Position numbers and translations under genes: made by a program. The notes under the pieces are model-generated. The model had not been told where the DNA came from. It worked only from the letters and a program-made list of their open reading frames with translations, and made no database searches. This document shows positions 17,366-26,016 of a stretch of 64,000 bases of DNA, in pieces. Source of the DNA: Emticicia sp. C21 (GTDB lineage: Bacteria > Bacteroidota > Bacteroidia > Cytophagales > Spirosomataceae); the NCBI RefSeq assembly GCF_003418935.1, contig NZ_QVMT01000002.1, positions 558,001-622,000 of the forward strand. The letters are read 5' to 3'. Within the stretch, counting starts at the first letter, position 1; each line of letters opens with the position of its first letter.

Positions 17366-18046
17366 ATGCGATTTAAAATCATTAAAAAAACAGCAATGGT
17401 ATTTCTGATACTTCTGAGTTCTTATTTAATCATAGGAAATTTACTTCACCGAATTGTATTTCCGGAGGAAAAACCGGCGGTGGCCGGATGGTTCAAACCG
17501 GGACAGGAATTTTATAGCAAAGCAGAGGGTTTCCGGCAAACTATTGTGAAACAGGAAGATGGGTTTGTACATTGCTTACTGGAGATAGAACCCTTTGCCG
17601 GAGGGCCTCCCAAACATATCCATACTGAATTTGACGAAAAGTTTGAAATAGAAAATGGAGAACTAACGGTGTGGGTGAATGGAGAAATAAAGAAAATCAG
17701 GCCAGGTGAAGTATTAAACATTCCTAAAGGTACACCGCATAGGCCCTACAACGAAACGGCTGATACAATACGTATCAAAAATCCGATTGCCTTTCCTGAA
17801 AAGTTTGCCTTTAATCTTATACAGGTATATGGTGCAATGGACAGCCGCCCTGCTTTTGAACAGTCATCAGATATCGCTTTCCGGATGGCAATGTTCCAAA
17901 CTAGCGGTTTGGACTCTTATGTGGCAGAAGGACCACCCGTGTTTATTCAGAAAGCCATGGGTTTTGTATTGGCCCCAGCACTACGACTTTTCGGATACAG
18001 GAGCTATTATAAAAATTACGACCCGTTAGTAAGGGAAAAGCTATAA
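17366..18046 (+). CDS. Membrane-anchored cupin-domain protein
   Basis: 226 residues. A hydrophobic segment at about 10-28 anchors the protein; the rest is soluble. Residues about 60-140 form a cupin barrel: 'GGPPKHIHTEFDEKFEIENGELTVWVNGE' holds the first motif with likely metal ligands (two His and Glu), and 'RPGEVLNIPKGTPHRPYN' holds the second with a third His. The C-terminus has another hydrophobic helix ('AMGFVLAPALRLFGY'). Cupins of this size can bind metals and sugars or act as dioxygenases; no substrate can be named. A DUF1772-like membrane protein follows 63 bp downstream on the same strand, and the two may be co-transcribed. Confidence 0.75.
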   Translation: MRFKIIKKTAMVFLILLSSYLIIGNLLHRIVFPEEKPAVAGWFKPGQEFYSKAEGFRQTIVKQEDGFVHCLLEIEPFAGGPPKHIHTEFDEKFEIENGELTVWVNGEIKKIRPGEVLNIPKGTPHRPYNETADTIRIKNPIAFPEKFAFNLIQVYGAMDSRPAFEQSSDIAFRMAMFQTSGLDSYVAEGPPVFIQKAMGFVLAPALRLFGYRSYYKNYDPLVREKL

Positions 18047-18109
18047 AGCGTTGGAAAACTATTATTACAAATACATTTAAACGGTTATTCTTAAAACAAT
18101 GATTTTATT

Positions 18110-18574
18110 ATGGACTTCAAGAACATTATTTACGCATTTGCCTGTCTTTCTTTCGCTATTGTAATAGGGGGCGCCATCTATGAACATATGGGAGTAGTAC
18201 CTCGATGGAGCGCCGCTCCGCCTGCTTCGTTAAGCATGTTTCAGGGGAAATATGGGTTAAATCCAGCTCCTTTTTGGATGACTATACACCCTGTTACCCT
18301 GCTATTGCTGACCACTGCTATTATCTTATTCCGAAAAACAGACTGTAAGGCTTACCTGCTTACAACCACCATTGGTTATGTAATAGTATTGATTATCACA
18401 TTTATGTTTTTTGTCCCCGAACTCATGGCCATAACCGGTACTCCTTATTCAGAGAATATAGATAGTTCTTTAACAAAGCGGGCAAAGCAATGGGAAGTCT
18501 TAAGCCTTGTTCGGTTGGCTTTTTTGATTGTATTGGCGATTGTAGCGTTTTTAGGGCTTACTAAAACGAAATAG
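18110..18574 (+). CDS. Four-helix membrane protein, DUF1772-like
   Basis: 154 residues with four predicted membrane helices (about 5-26, 62-80, 88-108, 131-150). Features such as 'GGAIYEHMGVVPRWSAAPPASL', 'FWMTIHP' and 'FFVPELM' resemble the DUF1772 (anthrone-oxygenase-like) membrane family. The family assignment is from pattern only. It follows the cupin gene on the same strand. A possible minus-strand coding remnant overlaps its 3' end. Confidence 0.6.
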   Translation: MDFKNIIYAFACLSFAIVIGGAIYEHMGVVPRWSAAPPASLSMFQGKYGLNPAPFWMTIHPVTLLLLTTAIILFRKTDCKAYLLTTTIGYVIVLIITFMFFVPELMAITGTPYSENIDSSLTKRAKQWEVLSLVRLAFLIVLAIVAFLGLTKTK

Positions 18575-18772
18575 TAGAGCGTAAAATTGACGGACATATC
18601 TATTGAGTGTTTGCTCAATCATGGCTTGTTTTAGGGTTTCTGGCATCATCATTAGAAAGGGGCAGCTAAAAAAGATTTTTAGCCAAATACTATTTGGAAA
18701 ACTCCATCCTAATGCTTCCGCGTGGTGTCCGTCCCAACAGTTGAGAAGGGCTTGAAAGTCCCTCTGTAATTT
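18551..18772 (-). pseudogene. Possible coding remnant, minus strand
   Basis: A 73-codon open stretch with no start codon near its upstream end, bounded upstream by TAG. Its translation looks protein-like: 'QALLNCWDGHHAEALGW', then 'FPNSIWLKIFFSCPFLMMM' and 'PETLKQAMIEQTLNRYVRQF'. It overlaps the end of the DUF1772-like gene by 24 bp. It may be the C-terminal debris of a mobile-element or other gene, or chance. No family recognised. Confidence 0.2.
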
Positions 18773-19050
18773 CTATGATTCAAGCAAGTGAAAATGTATG
18801 ATATTCCTGGTGTAAAAATTACTTTTTAAATTATAATTAATTTATCAGGTTTTTATTCGATTCCAGTCATAACAATTGTTGCTTATATAGGATTTGGACT
18901 CTAATCAGGTTCGATTTTGTTCATTACCACCCGAGAATCAGGTAGTTAGGAAGAAATTCATGGCTACCTTTTTTCTTATGTATAGAATAGGTATCAATTT
19001 TTTAAAACTTTCAAATTTTGAAAATGACTTATTGTATTCCTTATTTTCTA
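18575..19050. other. Intergenic region between convergent genes
   Basis: About 475 bases between the DUF1772-like gene (plus) and the kinase gene (minus). It holds the possible minus-strand remnant described at 18551-18772, and otherwise AT-rich DNA without a clear terminator hairpin or promoter. Confidence 0.35.
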
Positions 19051-20541
19051 TTAAATTTTACTACCCTCTATCCATTTTTTCCAGCCGTCATAACCAATAT
19101 GGACATCGGTATTTGATAGGTTCGGTTGTATTTCTTCGGTTTTTGCCTGATTGAGTTTTTTCAATTGTTCAATACTTTCATAAACACCACTCTTAAGACC
19201 TGCGAGATAGGCGGTACCTAAGGCCGAAATATCAGCATTTGATTGTTTTTTAAGAGGGATACCTAATAAATCAACTAAAAAGCGAATCACAAATTGATTA
19301 CGGGTAATACCGCCATTCACCGAAATAGATTGCAAGGCTGTACCTATATCCTGCCTCATGGCTTCAATCACATCTTTAATCTGATAGGGGATACTTTCCA
19401 AAGCTGCTCTTACAATATGGTTCTTGCTGGTTCCAAAGGTCATGCCTTCGAAGGATGCGCGTCGGTTCATTTGCCAGTGAGGGCCACCTAAACCGCTAAA
19501 AGCAGGAATAAGATATACACCTGCATTGTCTGGGATAGCATTGGCCATTGCTTCGGTTTCTGAAGAATCTTTGAATAAATTGAGTTCATTTTTGAGCCAT
19601 TCGATGGTAGAACCGCAAGCCACAATTGCACCTTCAAGGGCGTAGTCAATTCTATTTTCAACACTCCAGCAAATGGTGGTTAGCATGCCATTTGACGAAA
19701 TTACAGGTTTGTTTCCGATGTTCATCATAATTGAACTGCCTGTACCCAATGTCACCTTGGCAGTGCCTTGCTCAAAACAACCCTCGCCAAAGGTTGCTGC
19801 ATGAGAATCACCAATGAGGGCATTGATGCTTATGGATAAATTTGTTGTTTCAAACTCAATATTCCAGATACCAAATTCGTATGAAGACGGGCATACTTCC
19901 GGCAGATTTAGTTTTTCTAAACCCCATAGTTTCAGAATCTCCTCGTCCCAGTTAAGGGTATTGATATTAAAAAGGAGTGTTCGGTGAGCATTGGTATAAT
20001 CGGTTTTAAATGATTTACCTTCAGTAAATTTATATAATAACCAACAGTCTACAGTTCCGAAGTAAAGCTCTCCTTTGGTCAATTTATCCTGTAAATCCTT
20101 ATCATTTTCAATCAACCAAAGTAGTTTAGTGCCAGAAAAATAAGGGTCGATTATTAGTCCTGTTTTTTCTTTAATCAAAGGCTCTTGATTATTGGCTTTT
20201 AACTTTTGGCAGATATCAATTGACCGTTTACAAGCCCACACTACAGCGGGTGCGAGGGGCTTACCTGATTTATCCCAGAGTATGAAAGTTTCTCTTTGGT
20301 TGGTGATGCCACAAGAGGCGATATCGGAGGCACTAAACCCTTTTGCCACAAAATCTTCCATACATAGATTTACAGCATCTAAAACATTCTGATAAATTCC
20401 TTCAGGGTTTTGCTCTACAAAACCATTGCCGAAATAATCGGTATGCAAATCAGCGTGGCCAAAGGCCACAGGATTACCCGCTTGATCAAAAACAATGGCT
20501 TTAGTACTACTGGTACCCTGATCTATGGCAAGGACGAACAT
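19051..20541 (-). CDS. FGGY-family carbohydrate kinase (glycerol-kinase-like)
   Basis: 496 residues with the two-domain FGGY layout: the N-terminal phosphate loop 'AIDQGTSSTKAIVFD', 'EQNPEGIYQNV' and 'GITNQRETFILWDKSGKPLAPAVVW', which are strongly GlpK-like, then 'LGTGSSIMMNIG' and 'VNGGITRNQFVIRFLVDLLGIPL' in the second ATPase half. Length matches glycerol kinase (about 500). By sequence it reads as a GlpK relative, but it is the last gene of an operon with an Rbs-type importer, an isomerase and a split transketolase, so the physiological substrate is more likely the ketose made by the isomerase. It would act in the cytoplasm, phosphorylating the imported sugar with ATP. There are 51 bp between the permease gene and its start. 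Confidence 0.85.
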   Translation of the reverse strand: MFVLAIDQGTSSTKAIVFDQAGNPVAFGHADLHTDYFGNGFVEQNPEGIYQNVLDAVNLCMEDFVAKGFSASDIASCGITNQRETFILWDKSGKPLAPAVVWACKRSIDICQKLKANNQEPLIKEKTGLIIDPYFSGTKLLWLIENDKDLQDKLTKGELYFGTVDCWLLYKFTEGKSFKTDYTNAHRTLLFNINTLNWDEEILKLWGLEKLNLPEVCPSSYEFGIWNIEFETTNLSISINALIGDSHAATFGEGCFEQGTAKVTLGTGSSIMMNIGNKPVISSNGMLTTICWSVENRIDYALEGAIVACGSTIEWLKNELNLFKDSSETEAMANAIPDNAGVYLIPAFSGLGGPHWQMNRRASFEGMTFGTSKNHIVRAALESIPYQIKDVIEAMRQDIGTALQSISVNGGITRNQFVIRFLVDLLGIPLKKQSNADISALGTAYLAGLKSGVYESIEQLKKLNQAKTEEIQPNLSNTDVHIGYDGWKKWIEGSKI

Positions 20542-20592
20542 TTTAGCTTAAAATTAAGGGATGTACAATCGAGTTATAAATACTAGGTTAGT

Positions 20593-21552
20593 TTATTTCT
20601 TTTTGCTTTTCTGGTCGATAATTACGGCTAGTAAAATCACTAATCCTTTGACCACTTGTTGCCAGAATGGCGATACATTTAAAAGAACCAAGCCATTATT
20701 TAAAACACCTATAATAGTTGCGCCAATGACTGTACCAGTTACAGAGCCTATACCTCCAGACAGGGAAGTGCCGCCTATTACTACGGCTGCAATAGAGTCT
20801 AATTCATAACTGGTTCCTGCATTGGGTTGGGCAGAATTAAGTCGTGAACTGACTAATACACCTCCAACAGCAGCCATCATGCCGGCAATTCCATAGACGG
20901 CCAGTTTGATATTATTAATATTGATACCTGATAGAAACGCGGCTTTCTCATTCCCGCCAATAGCATATATATAACGGCCGAAAGTAGTTTTTTTACTGAT
21001 AAACACCACTATCGCCACTACAACCAATGAAATCCAGACAGGTACCGGGATGCCAATCAGCCAACCAGAACCTATAAACTCAAAGCTTGCACCCAGATTT
21101 GAAATAGGCATACCTTCTGTATAAAGCATGGTTGCTCCGCGAGCGATAGTGAGCATGGCCAATGTTACGACAAAGGGTGGGAGAGAAAACCGGGTAATAA
21201 CCCAGCCATTGAAAATGCCAATTAACAAACCTATAAGCAGGGCTGCTAATATGCCGCCTAAAGTAGTAAAGCCAATCAATAAATCGAAGGGTTCAATCGC
21301 AATGCCTTTTGTTAATAATCCGGCACAAACGGCGGAGGTGAAAGCCAATACCGAACCTACGGATAGGTCAATGCCCGCAGTTAAAACAACCAGGGTCATG
21401 CCCACTGAAATGCATACATTGACAGATATTTGCCGGAGAACATTCCACAAATTATTGGCGGTCAGGAATTTATCTGATAAGATACTAATGGCCAGGCATA
21501 ACACAAAGAGTGCTATCAATGATTGTGATTTCTTTAATAGTTCTTTATTCAT
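20593..21552 (-). CDS. Ribose-type sugar ABC transporter permease (RbsC-like)
   Basis: 319 residues, almost wholly hydrophobic, with eight to ten membrane helices. The 'VLTAGIDLSVGSVLAF' segment and 'AIGGNEKAAFLSGININ' are hallmarks of the BPD_transp_2 family of RbsC/AraH/XylH permeases; the latter is the cytoplasmic loop that docks the ATPase. 'SIAAVVIGGTSLSGGIGSVTGTVIGA' is also conserved. It forms the inner-membrane channel as a homodimer. The gene starts 21 bp after the ATPase gene's stop. Substrate is a pentose-like sugar by family, and the operon suggests an unusual one. Confidence 0.9.
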   Translation of the reverse strand: MNKELLKKSQSLIALFVLCLAISILSDKFLTANNLWNVLRQISVNVCISVGMTLVVLTAGIDLSVGSVLAFTSAVCAGLLTKGIAIEPFDLLIGFTTLGGILAALLIGLLIGIFNGWVITRFSLPPFVVTLAMLTIARGATMLYTEGMPISNLGASFEFIGSGWLIGIPVPVWISLVVVAIVVFISKKTTFGRYIYAIGGNEKAAFLSGININNIKLAVYGIAGMMAAVGGVLVSSRLNSAQPNAGTSYELDSIAAVVIGGTSLSGGIGSVTGTVIGATIIGVLNNGLVLLNVSPFWQQVVKGLVILLAVIIDQKSKKK

Positions 21553-21573
21553 CTATTTGAGTGAATAGTTTTT

Positions 21574-23058
21574 TTAAATAGCGGCTTTCAATAGTTTGTC
21601 CTCATTTGCTTCATCAGCCGAAAACTCTGCTTTCAACTTTCCTTCCGACATCACCAATATTCTATCTGCTAACGCCAGTAATTCAGGGATTTCTGAAGAC
21701 ACTATAATAATGCTTTTGCCTTCGCTTGCCAGTTTTTTAATGATTTCGTAAATCTCATTTTTCGCATTGATGTCTATACCCCGGGTGGGTTCATCAAGCA
21801 TTAAAATCCTGGGATTGGTTGCCAACCATTTTGCCAATACCACTTTCTGCTGATTTCCCCCACTTAAATTCACACATAATTGCTGGGCCGACGGCGTTTT
21901 AATAGCTAAGGTTGAAATATAGTCTTTAGCAAGCTGTTTCTCTGATTTTTCGTTCAGAAGACTGTTTTCAGGTAAAGTAGTCAGGCTGATGTTTGAGGCA
22001 ACATTCATTCCTAATACCAGACCCTCGGTTTTCCGGTCTTCTGTTACAAAAGCCATTCCATGCTTAATTGCATCTTTCGGTGATTTGATGCTGACTTCAC
22101 GATTATCGATAGATATAGTCCCTTGCACTTTTGTAACATTCAGCCCAAAGATAGTTTCCAGTAATTCAGTTCTGCCTGCGCCCATTAAGCCAAAAATACC
22201 CAGTATTTCACCTTCTTTTAGGTTAAAAGATATGTTATCAAGCAGGTTTCTGTTTTTTAGCGTGGGATGGGGTAAGGTGAAATTTCTTATGCTTAATAAG
22301 TCTTTTGTAATATTGGTATTGCCTTGTTTTTTCTGAATCAACACCTCTCTGCCTACCATTTTTCTGATTAAATCCTGCTCGGTGGTCTGGCTCATTTCTC
22401 CGGCATCGATGCTATTCCCATCCCTCATGACGGTATATGTCTCTGCTATTTTGAATAGCTCGTCCATCTTGTGGGAGATATAGACAATGGTCTTGCCCTC
22501 TTTCTTTAAACCGGCAATGATTCGGTGCAGATTTTCTATTTCTTTATCGCTTAGTGCTGATGTTGGCTCATCCATTAGAATTACCTGTGCATCAGCCAAA
22601 AGAGCTTTGGCAATTTCAATGAGTTGTTGTTCGCCTACTTTCAGGTTTTGCACCAAAGTATTGGGCGAAACATTTAATTCTAATTTAGCGAGTAATTCTT
22701 TGGTAATCTGAGTCATTTTTGGAGTATCTAATAAACCCCAGTTATTTCTTATTTCCTGCCCAAGGAATAGATTCTCTACAATATTCAATGCGGGAATCAG
22801 ATTTAATTCCTGATGAATGATGGCAATCCCGGCTTGTTGCGCATCTTTGATGCTTTTGAATTTTACAGGCTGACCATTCAACAAAATCTCGCCTTCATAA
22901 TCTGTATAAACACCCGTCAGTATTTTCAGAAGGGTAGATTTTCCTGCCCCGTTTTCGCCCAAGATAGCATTCACTTTCGACGGGTAAAAAGTCAGGTTTA
23001 CCTCGTTAAGCGCCTTTACGCCCGGAAAAGATTTAGATATGTTAATGGCCTTTAGCAC
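21574..23058 (-). CDS. Ribose-type sugar ABC transporter ATPase (RbsA-like)
   Basis: 494 residues holding two fused ABC ATPase domains. The first has Walker A 'GENGAGKST' near residue 35, a signature 'LKVGEQQLIEIAKAL' and Walker B 'VILMDEPTSAL'. The second has a degenerate Walker A 'GLMGAGRTE', an intact signature 'LSGGNQQKVVLAKWL' and 'MLDEPTRGID'. The degenerate second P-loop is normal for RbsA/XylG/MglA. It powers import together with the RbsC-like permease and RbsB-like binding protein encoded around it. It lies 10 bp after the DUF2291 gene. Confidence 0.92.
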   Translation of the reverse strand: MLKAINISKSFPGVKALNEVNLTFYPSKVNAILGENGAGKSTLLKILTGVYTDYEGEILLNGQPVKFKSIKDAQQAGIAIIHQELNLIPALNIVENLFLGQEIRNNWGLLDTPKMTQITKELLAKLELNVSPNTLVQNLKVGEQQLIEIAKALLADAQVILMDEPTSALSDKEIENLHRIIAGLKKEGKTIVYISHKMDELFKIAETYTVMRDGNSIDAGEMSQTTEQDLIRKMVGREVLIQKKQGNTNITKDLLSIRNFTLPHPTLKNRNLLDNISFNLKEGEILGIFGLMGAGRTELLETIFGLNVTKVQGTISIDNREVSIKSPKDAIKHGMAFVTEDRKTEGLVLGMNVASNISLTTLPENSLLNEKSEKQLAKDYISTLAIKTPSAQQLCVNLSGGNQQKVVLAKWLATNPRILMLDEPTRGIDINAKNEIYEIIKKLASEGKSIIIVSSEIPELLALADRILVMSEGKLKAEFSADEANEDKLLKAAI

Positions 23059-23068
23059 GAGTAGATTG

Positions 23069-23674
23069 TTATTCTGATTTTGAGATTTTAACTGGTAGAA
23101 TATTTAATACAAGCGATTTATCTTGTTGCTTACTTAGTTTAGTGGCTCCATGCACCGTTATTTTATCACCAACATGAATACTTTTCAAATCTTGCGGAAT
23201 GGACTTTTCCCGGATGATAGTATTCAATTCTTCAGAAAGCTTGTTAAAATCAGCATTGGTTTTAAAATCTGTTAACTTAACTAAATCCGAAGCATCTCTG
23301 ATAGCATTGCCAAAGATATATTTTGTGTCGACAAAGAATACTATATTATTATCGGTGACTACTTTCAATCCACTTTCCTCTTTTTCTATCACTTTTCCTT
23401 CGCCTTTTATCATGAAGTAAGCAGAATTACCAATACCTAAGCGATTGCCATAAGCTTTAAATGCAGAGTCCGCATTCGATTGTGCCGATGACATTAGTTG
23501 CGAAAGCTCAACCGCATGATTGCTTTTGAGAATACCCTGATAATAGAGTGAGTCAGCAAAAGCTTTAAAATTGAAACTGCTTTGTTTCTGATTCCGTACC
23601 TCGCTCAGTTTTCTGAAATAAACTGAGTTATAGCCAAGAATCAACAGAATAAGGATAAATATGCCTTTCTTCAT
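23069..23674 (-). CDS. DUF2291 family protein of the sugar-import operon
   Basis: 201 residues with an N-terminal membrane segment (about 4-20), then a soluble extracytoplasmic part. Features such as 'FNFKAFADSLYYQGIL', 'YGNRLGIGNSAYFMIKGEGKV' and 'FGNAIRDASDLVKLTDF' fit DUF2291, a small family found next to RbsABC-type genes. Its exact role is not known; it probably works at the periplasmic side of the importer. It sits between the RbsB-like and RbsA-like genes with gaps of 12 and 10 bp, which ties it to the transporter. Confidence 0.75.
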   Translation of the reverse strand: MKKGIFILILLILGYNSVYFRKLSEVRNQKQSSFNFKAFADSLYYQGILKSNHAVELSQLMSSAQSNADSAFKAYGNRLGIGNSAYFMIKGEGKVIEKEESGLKVVTDNNIVFFVDTKYIFGNAIRDASDLVKLTDFKTNADFNKLSEELNTIIREKSIPQDLKSIHVGDKITVHGATKLSKQQDKSLVLNILPVKISKSE

Positions 23675-23686
23675 AATGCTCGATTA

Positions 23687-24604
23687 TTATTGATAATTGA
23701 CTGCATTTGCCATTGTTACCAATTCTACTTCTACTGGTACTCTTTGCGGGAAATCCCGTTTGCCTTTAAAATATTCATCAGCATACTGGGCGGCGGTTTT
23801 TGCCATTACTTTCGGGTATTGCATGCCTGTTGCCACAATTTTCTTTTCCTTTATTTTCTCAACTACATCAGATGCTCCATCAAAGCCAAATACCTTTACT
23901 TTATCTGCCTTGCCTGCTGATTGAAGTGCCTGGTAAGCACCCATGGCCATTGCATCATTACCACAAAAAACAGCGTCAATATCGGGGTGTGCCTGCATGA
24001 TGGTTTCTAGTACTTCCATGGCTTTGTTGCGGTCGAAATCACCGCTTTGTTGGGCTACCATCTTCAAGTTTGGGAATTTATCTACTACTGAGTGAAAGCC
24101 TCCAGATCTTGCCCAGGTATTATTATCACCTACTAGTCCAATGATTTCAGCGTAATTTCCTTTTTCTTTCAAAGCTTTTACGAAAGTTACTCCGATCTCC
24201 ACACAACCCGAATAATTATCGGAAAGTATCTGACTGGTAGCAGCGTTATCGGCATTGATTTCTCTGTCCATACAGAACACCGGAATACCTGCAGCCTTTG
24301 CTTTGAGTACATTGGCAATAGAACCATCGGCATCAGTTGGGTTAAAAAGAACGGCATCAAAGCCAGAAGAAATCAGATTTTCAAAATTATCTGACTCAGT
24401 AGCAGGATTATTCTGTGAATCGAAAATCTTGGCTTCATAGCCTAGTTTTCTAGCGTTTTCGGCTGCTGACTCTGCTAAGACCACAAACCATGGGTTATTA
24501 AGCGTAGAGATAACTACGGCTATTTTAGGTTTTCCGGAATTTTTCTCTCTACAGGAGATACTCGCCAGACTCAGCATAGCGAGTAGGAAAATGACTTTTT
24601 TCAT
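23687..24604 (-). CDS. Sugar-binding lipoprotein of the ABC importer (RbsB-like)
   Basis: 305 residues. A lipoprotein signal ends in 'ASISC' (Cys18). The mature part is a type-1 periplasmic binding protein: '[20 protein letters not shown]', '[14 protein letters not shown]', '[14 protein letters not shown]' with the ligand-stacking and Arg-type contact residues, and '[17 protein letters not shown]'. This matches D-ribose/allose-binding relatives. It captures the sugar at the outside of the inner membrane and delivers it to the RbsC/RbsA pair. It is 5 bp after the DUF1593 gene. Ligand not known; a pentose or branched pentose is inferred from the downstream enzymes. Confidence 0.9.
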   Translation of the reverse strand: MKKVIFLLAMLSLASISCREKNSGKPKIAVVISTLNNPWFVVLAESAAENARKLGYEAKIFDSQNNPATESDNFENLISSGFDAVLFNPTDADGSIANVLKAKAAGIPVFCMDREINADNAATSQILSDNYSGCVEIGVTFVKALKEKGNYAEIIGLVGDNNTWARSGGFHSVVDKFPNLKMVAQQSGDFDRNKAMEVLETIMQAHPDIDAVFCGNDAMAMGAYQALQSAGKADKVKVFGFDGASDVVEKIKEKKIVATGMQYPKVMAKTAAQYADEYFKGKRDFPQRVPVEVELVTMANAVNYQ

Positions 24605-24609
24605 ACGCT

Positions 24610-26010
24610 TCAGGGTGTAACGTTGACGATTACTCTTTGATAACGGGTAAGATTAGGCTTGCCGTTATCGGTTACTTCCAATATAAAATGCATAGTTTTG
24701 GGCTCTGTGACTTTGGGCGCTGTAAAAGTGATTTCCTGCCTGGTAGGATTATTTAGTACAAATCGGCTGGCAGTCAGGCTACCTACTTCTTTGTAAAAGA
24801 GCCAGTTATAAGTCAGCTCATTATTGTCAGGGTCAGTTGCTTTGCCTGATAAGGTTACAGGTACTCCTGATTTTACTGTGATATTATTTTCGTGACCCAA
24901 AGAAACTACTGGCGGATGATTGGCTTCTTTATAGGTTTTGGCTACGCACCAGTCCATCCTGGCAAAGAAATCGTTCTGAAAGGCCTTTCTCCATCGCCAG
25001 ATAGTAGCCTGATTACCCGTATGGTAAGACTTGGTGATATCGCTATATACTTCATCCTGCGTATCTGTCCAGATAGGGCGGGTTTCCGGCTCATACATAT
25101 ACTTTTTGAATTGGGGGATATACAATTCGTATCTACCTCCCCAGCCGCCATAATTCGGATTTTCAGGGTCATTTAAACCATTTTTAATTAATCCCATAAA
25201 TGCTGGGCTATCACCTTCCATTAAAAAATCTATTTTCGGATATTTCTCACCTAATGGTCCATGATTCTGGCGGACGTGCTGGTCCAAATATTTATTACGA
25301 ACGATGGTAGTATCTGCCCCTGTAAAGCGTCCATGAAAAATATCACCAGAAATACCCGTCCAGGTAGCAAAGTGGTATTGTCCTCCGCCATTTTCTTCAT
25401 AACCCGGGCTAACGATATAGAATAAATCAGGAAAATTTTTTCTTATCCAAGGGCCTGTATCATCCTGATCAGAGATTGTATAAACTCTTAATTTTTTTAC
25501 AATTCGATTAACGTCAGCTTGCTTCTGTGTCTTTTGTAGTTTGAAAAGCGCTTGTGCTAATACATTTGTACCTCCCCATGCTTGAATATACAAAGGTCGG
25601 GCATCGTTTTTCAGCATGCTTTTCACAAGCCATTCAGAGCCTTCTGAATCTTTGCCTTCACCCAGACCTTCTTTACCAAAAACAGGTAAGCCTTTTTTAA
25701 TGATAGAGTGAATGTATGCTTCAGTAGGATAACCTTTTTCATGTATTTCAAGATTGTCTCTTACTTTTCCGTAGGCATCTGTAATTTCGTGTAAGCGCCA
25801 CTCGGCAGTTTTAGTGCGTTGCCAGCATGAGGTGGTTGCTACCAGACCCTCTATGTCGAACTGATTGGCATAGGTCAGGAAACGCACGTAAGACATGGCA
25901 TCATCCGGCTCATTTTCAATATCTGTCAGCACAAATACTCGTGGATTCTGTGCATAACTCAATTGGCAGGCCAGGAAGCATAGTAAATAACCAATAATTC
26001 TGTTTCTCAT
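24610..26010 (-). CDS. Secreted DUF1593 protein (nucleoside-hydrolase-like fold)
   Basis: 466 residues with a signal peptide ('[15 protein letters not shown]'). The N-terminal DUF1593 domain opens with '[20 protein letters not shown]', an Asp-rich motif like the calcium site of inosine-uridine nucleoside hydrolases, and continues with '[17 protein letters not shown]' and '[13 protein letters not shown]'. A C-terminal Ig-like domain starts at about 375 ('[17 protein letters not shown]', '[16 protein letters not shown]'). The fold suggests hydrolysis of a furanoside outside the cytoplasm. The operon position, between the glycosidase gene and the importer, fits release of a sugar for uptake. A second DUF1593 gene lies at 33573-35084. 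Confidence 0.8.
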   Translation of the reverse strand: MRNRIIGYLLCFLACQLSYAQNPRVFVLTDIENEPDDAMSYVRFLTYANQFDIEGLVATTSCWQRTKTAEWRLHEITDAYGKVRDNLEIHEKGYPTEAYIHSIIKKGLPVFGKEGLGEGKDSEGSEWLVKSMLKNDARPLYIQAWGGTNVLAQALFKLQKTQKQADVNRIVKKLRVYTISDQDDTGPWIRKNFPDLFYIVSPGYEENGGGQYHFATWTGISGDIFHGRFTGADTTIVRNKYLDQHVRQNHGPLGEKYPKIDFLMEGDSPAFMGLIKNGLNDPENPNYGGWGGRYELYIPQFKKYMYEPETRPIWTDTQDEVYSDITKSYHTGNQATIWRWRKAFQNDFFARMDWCVAKTYKEANHPPVVSLGHENNITVKSGVPVTLSGKATDPDNNELTYNWLFYKEVGSLTASRFVLNNPTRQEITFTAPKVTEPKTMHFILEVTDNGKPNLTRYQRVIVNVTP

Positions 26011-26016
26011 GGTTTG

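Noticed and set aside
21128-21568. 146-codon plus-strand frame
   Set aside because: Antisense to the RbsC-like permease; Lys/Pro-rich as expected for the reverse of membrane helices.
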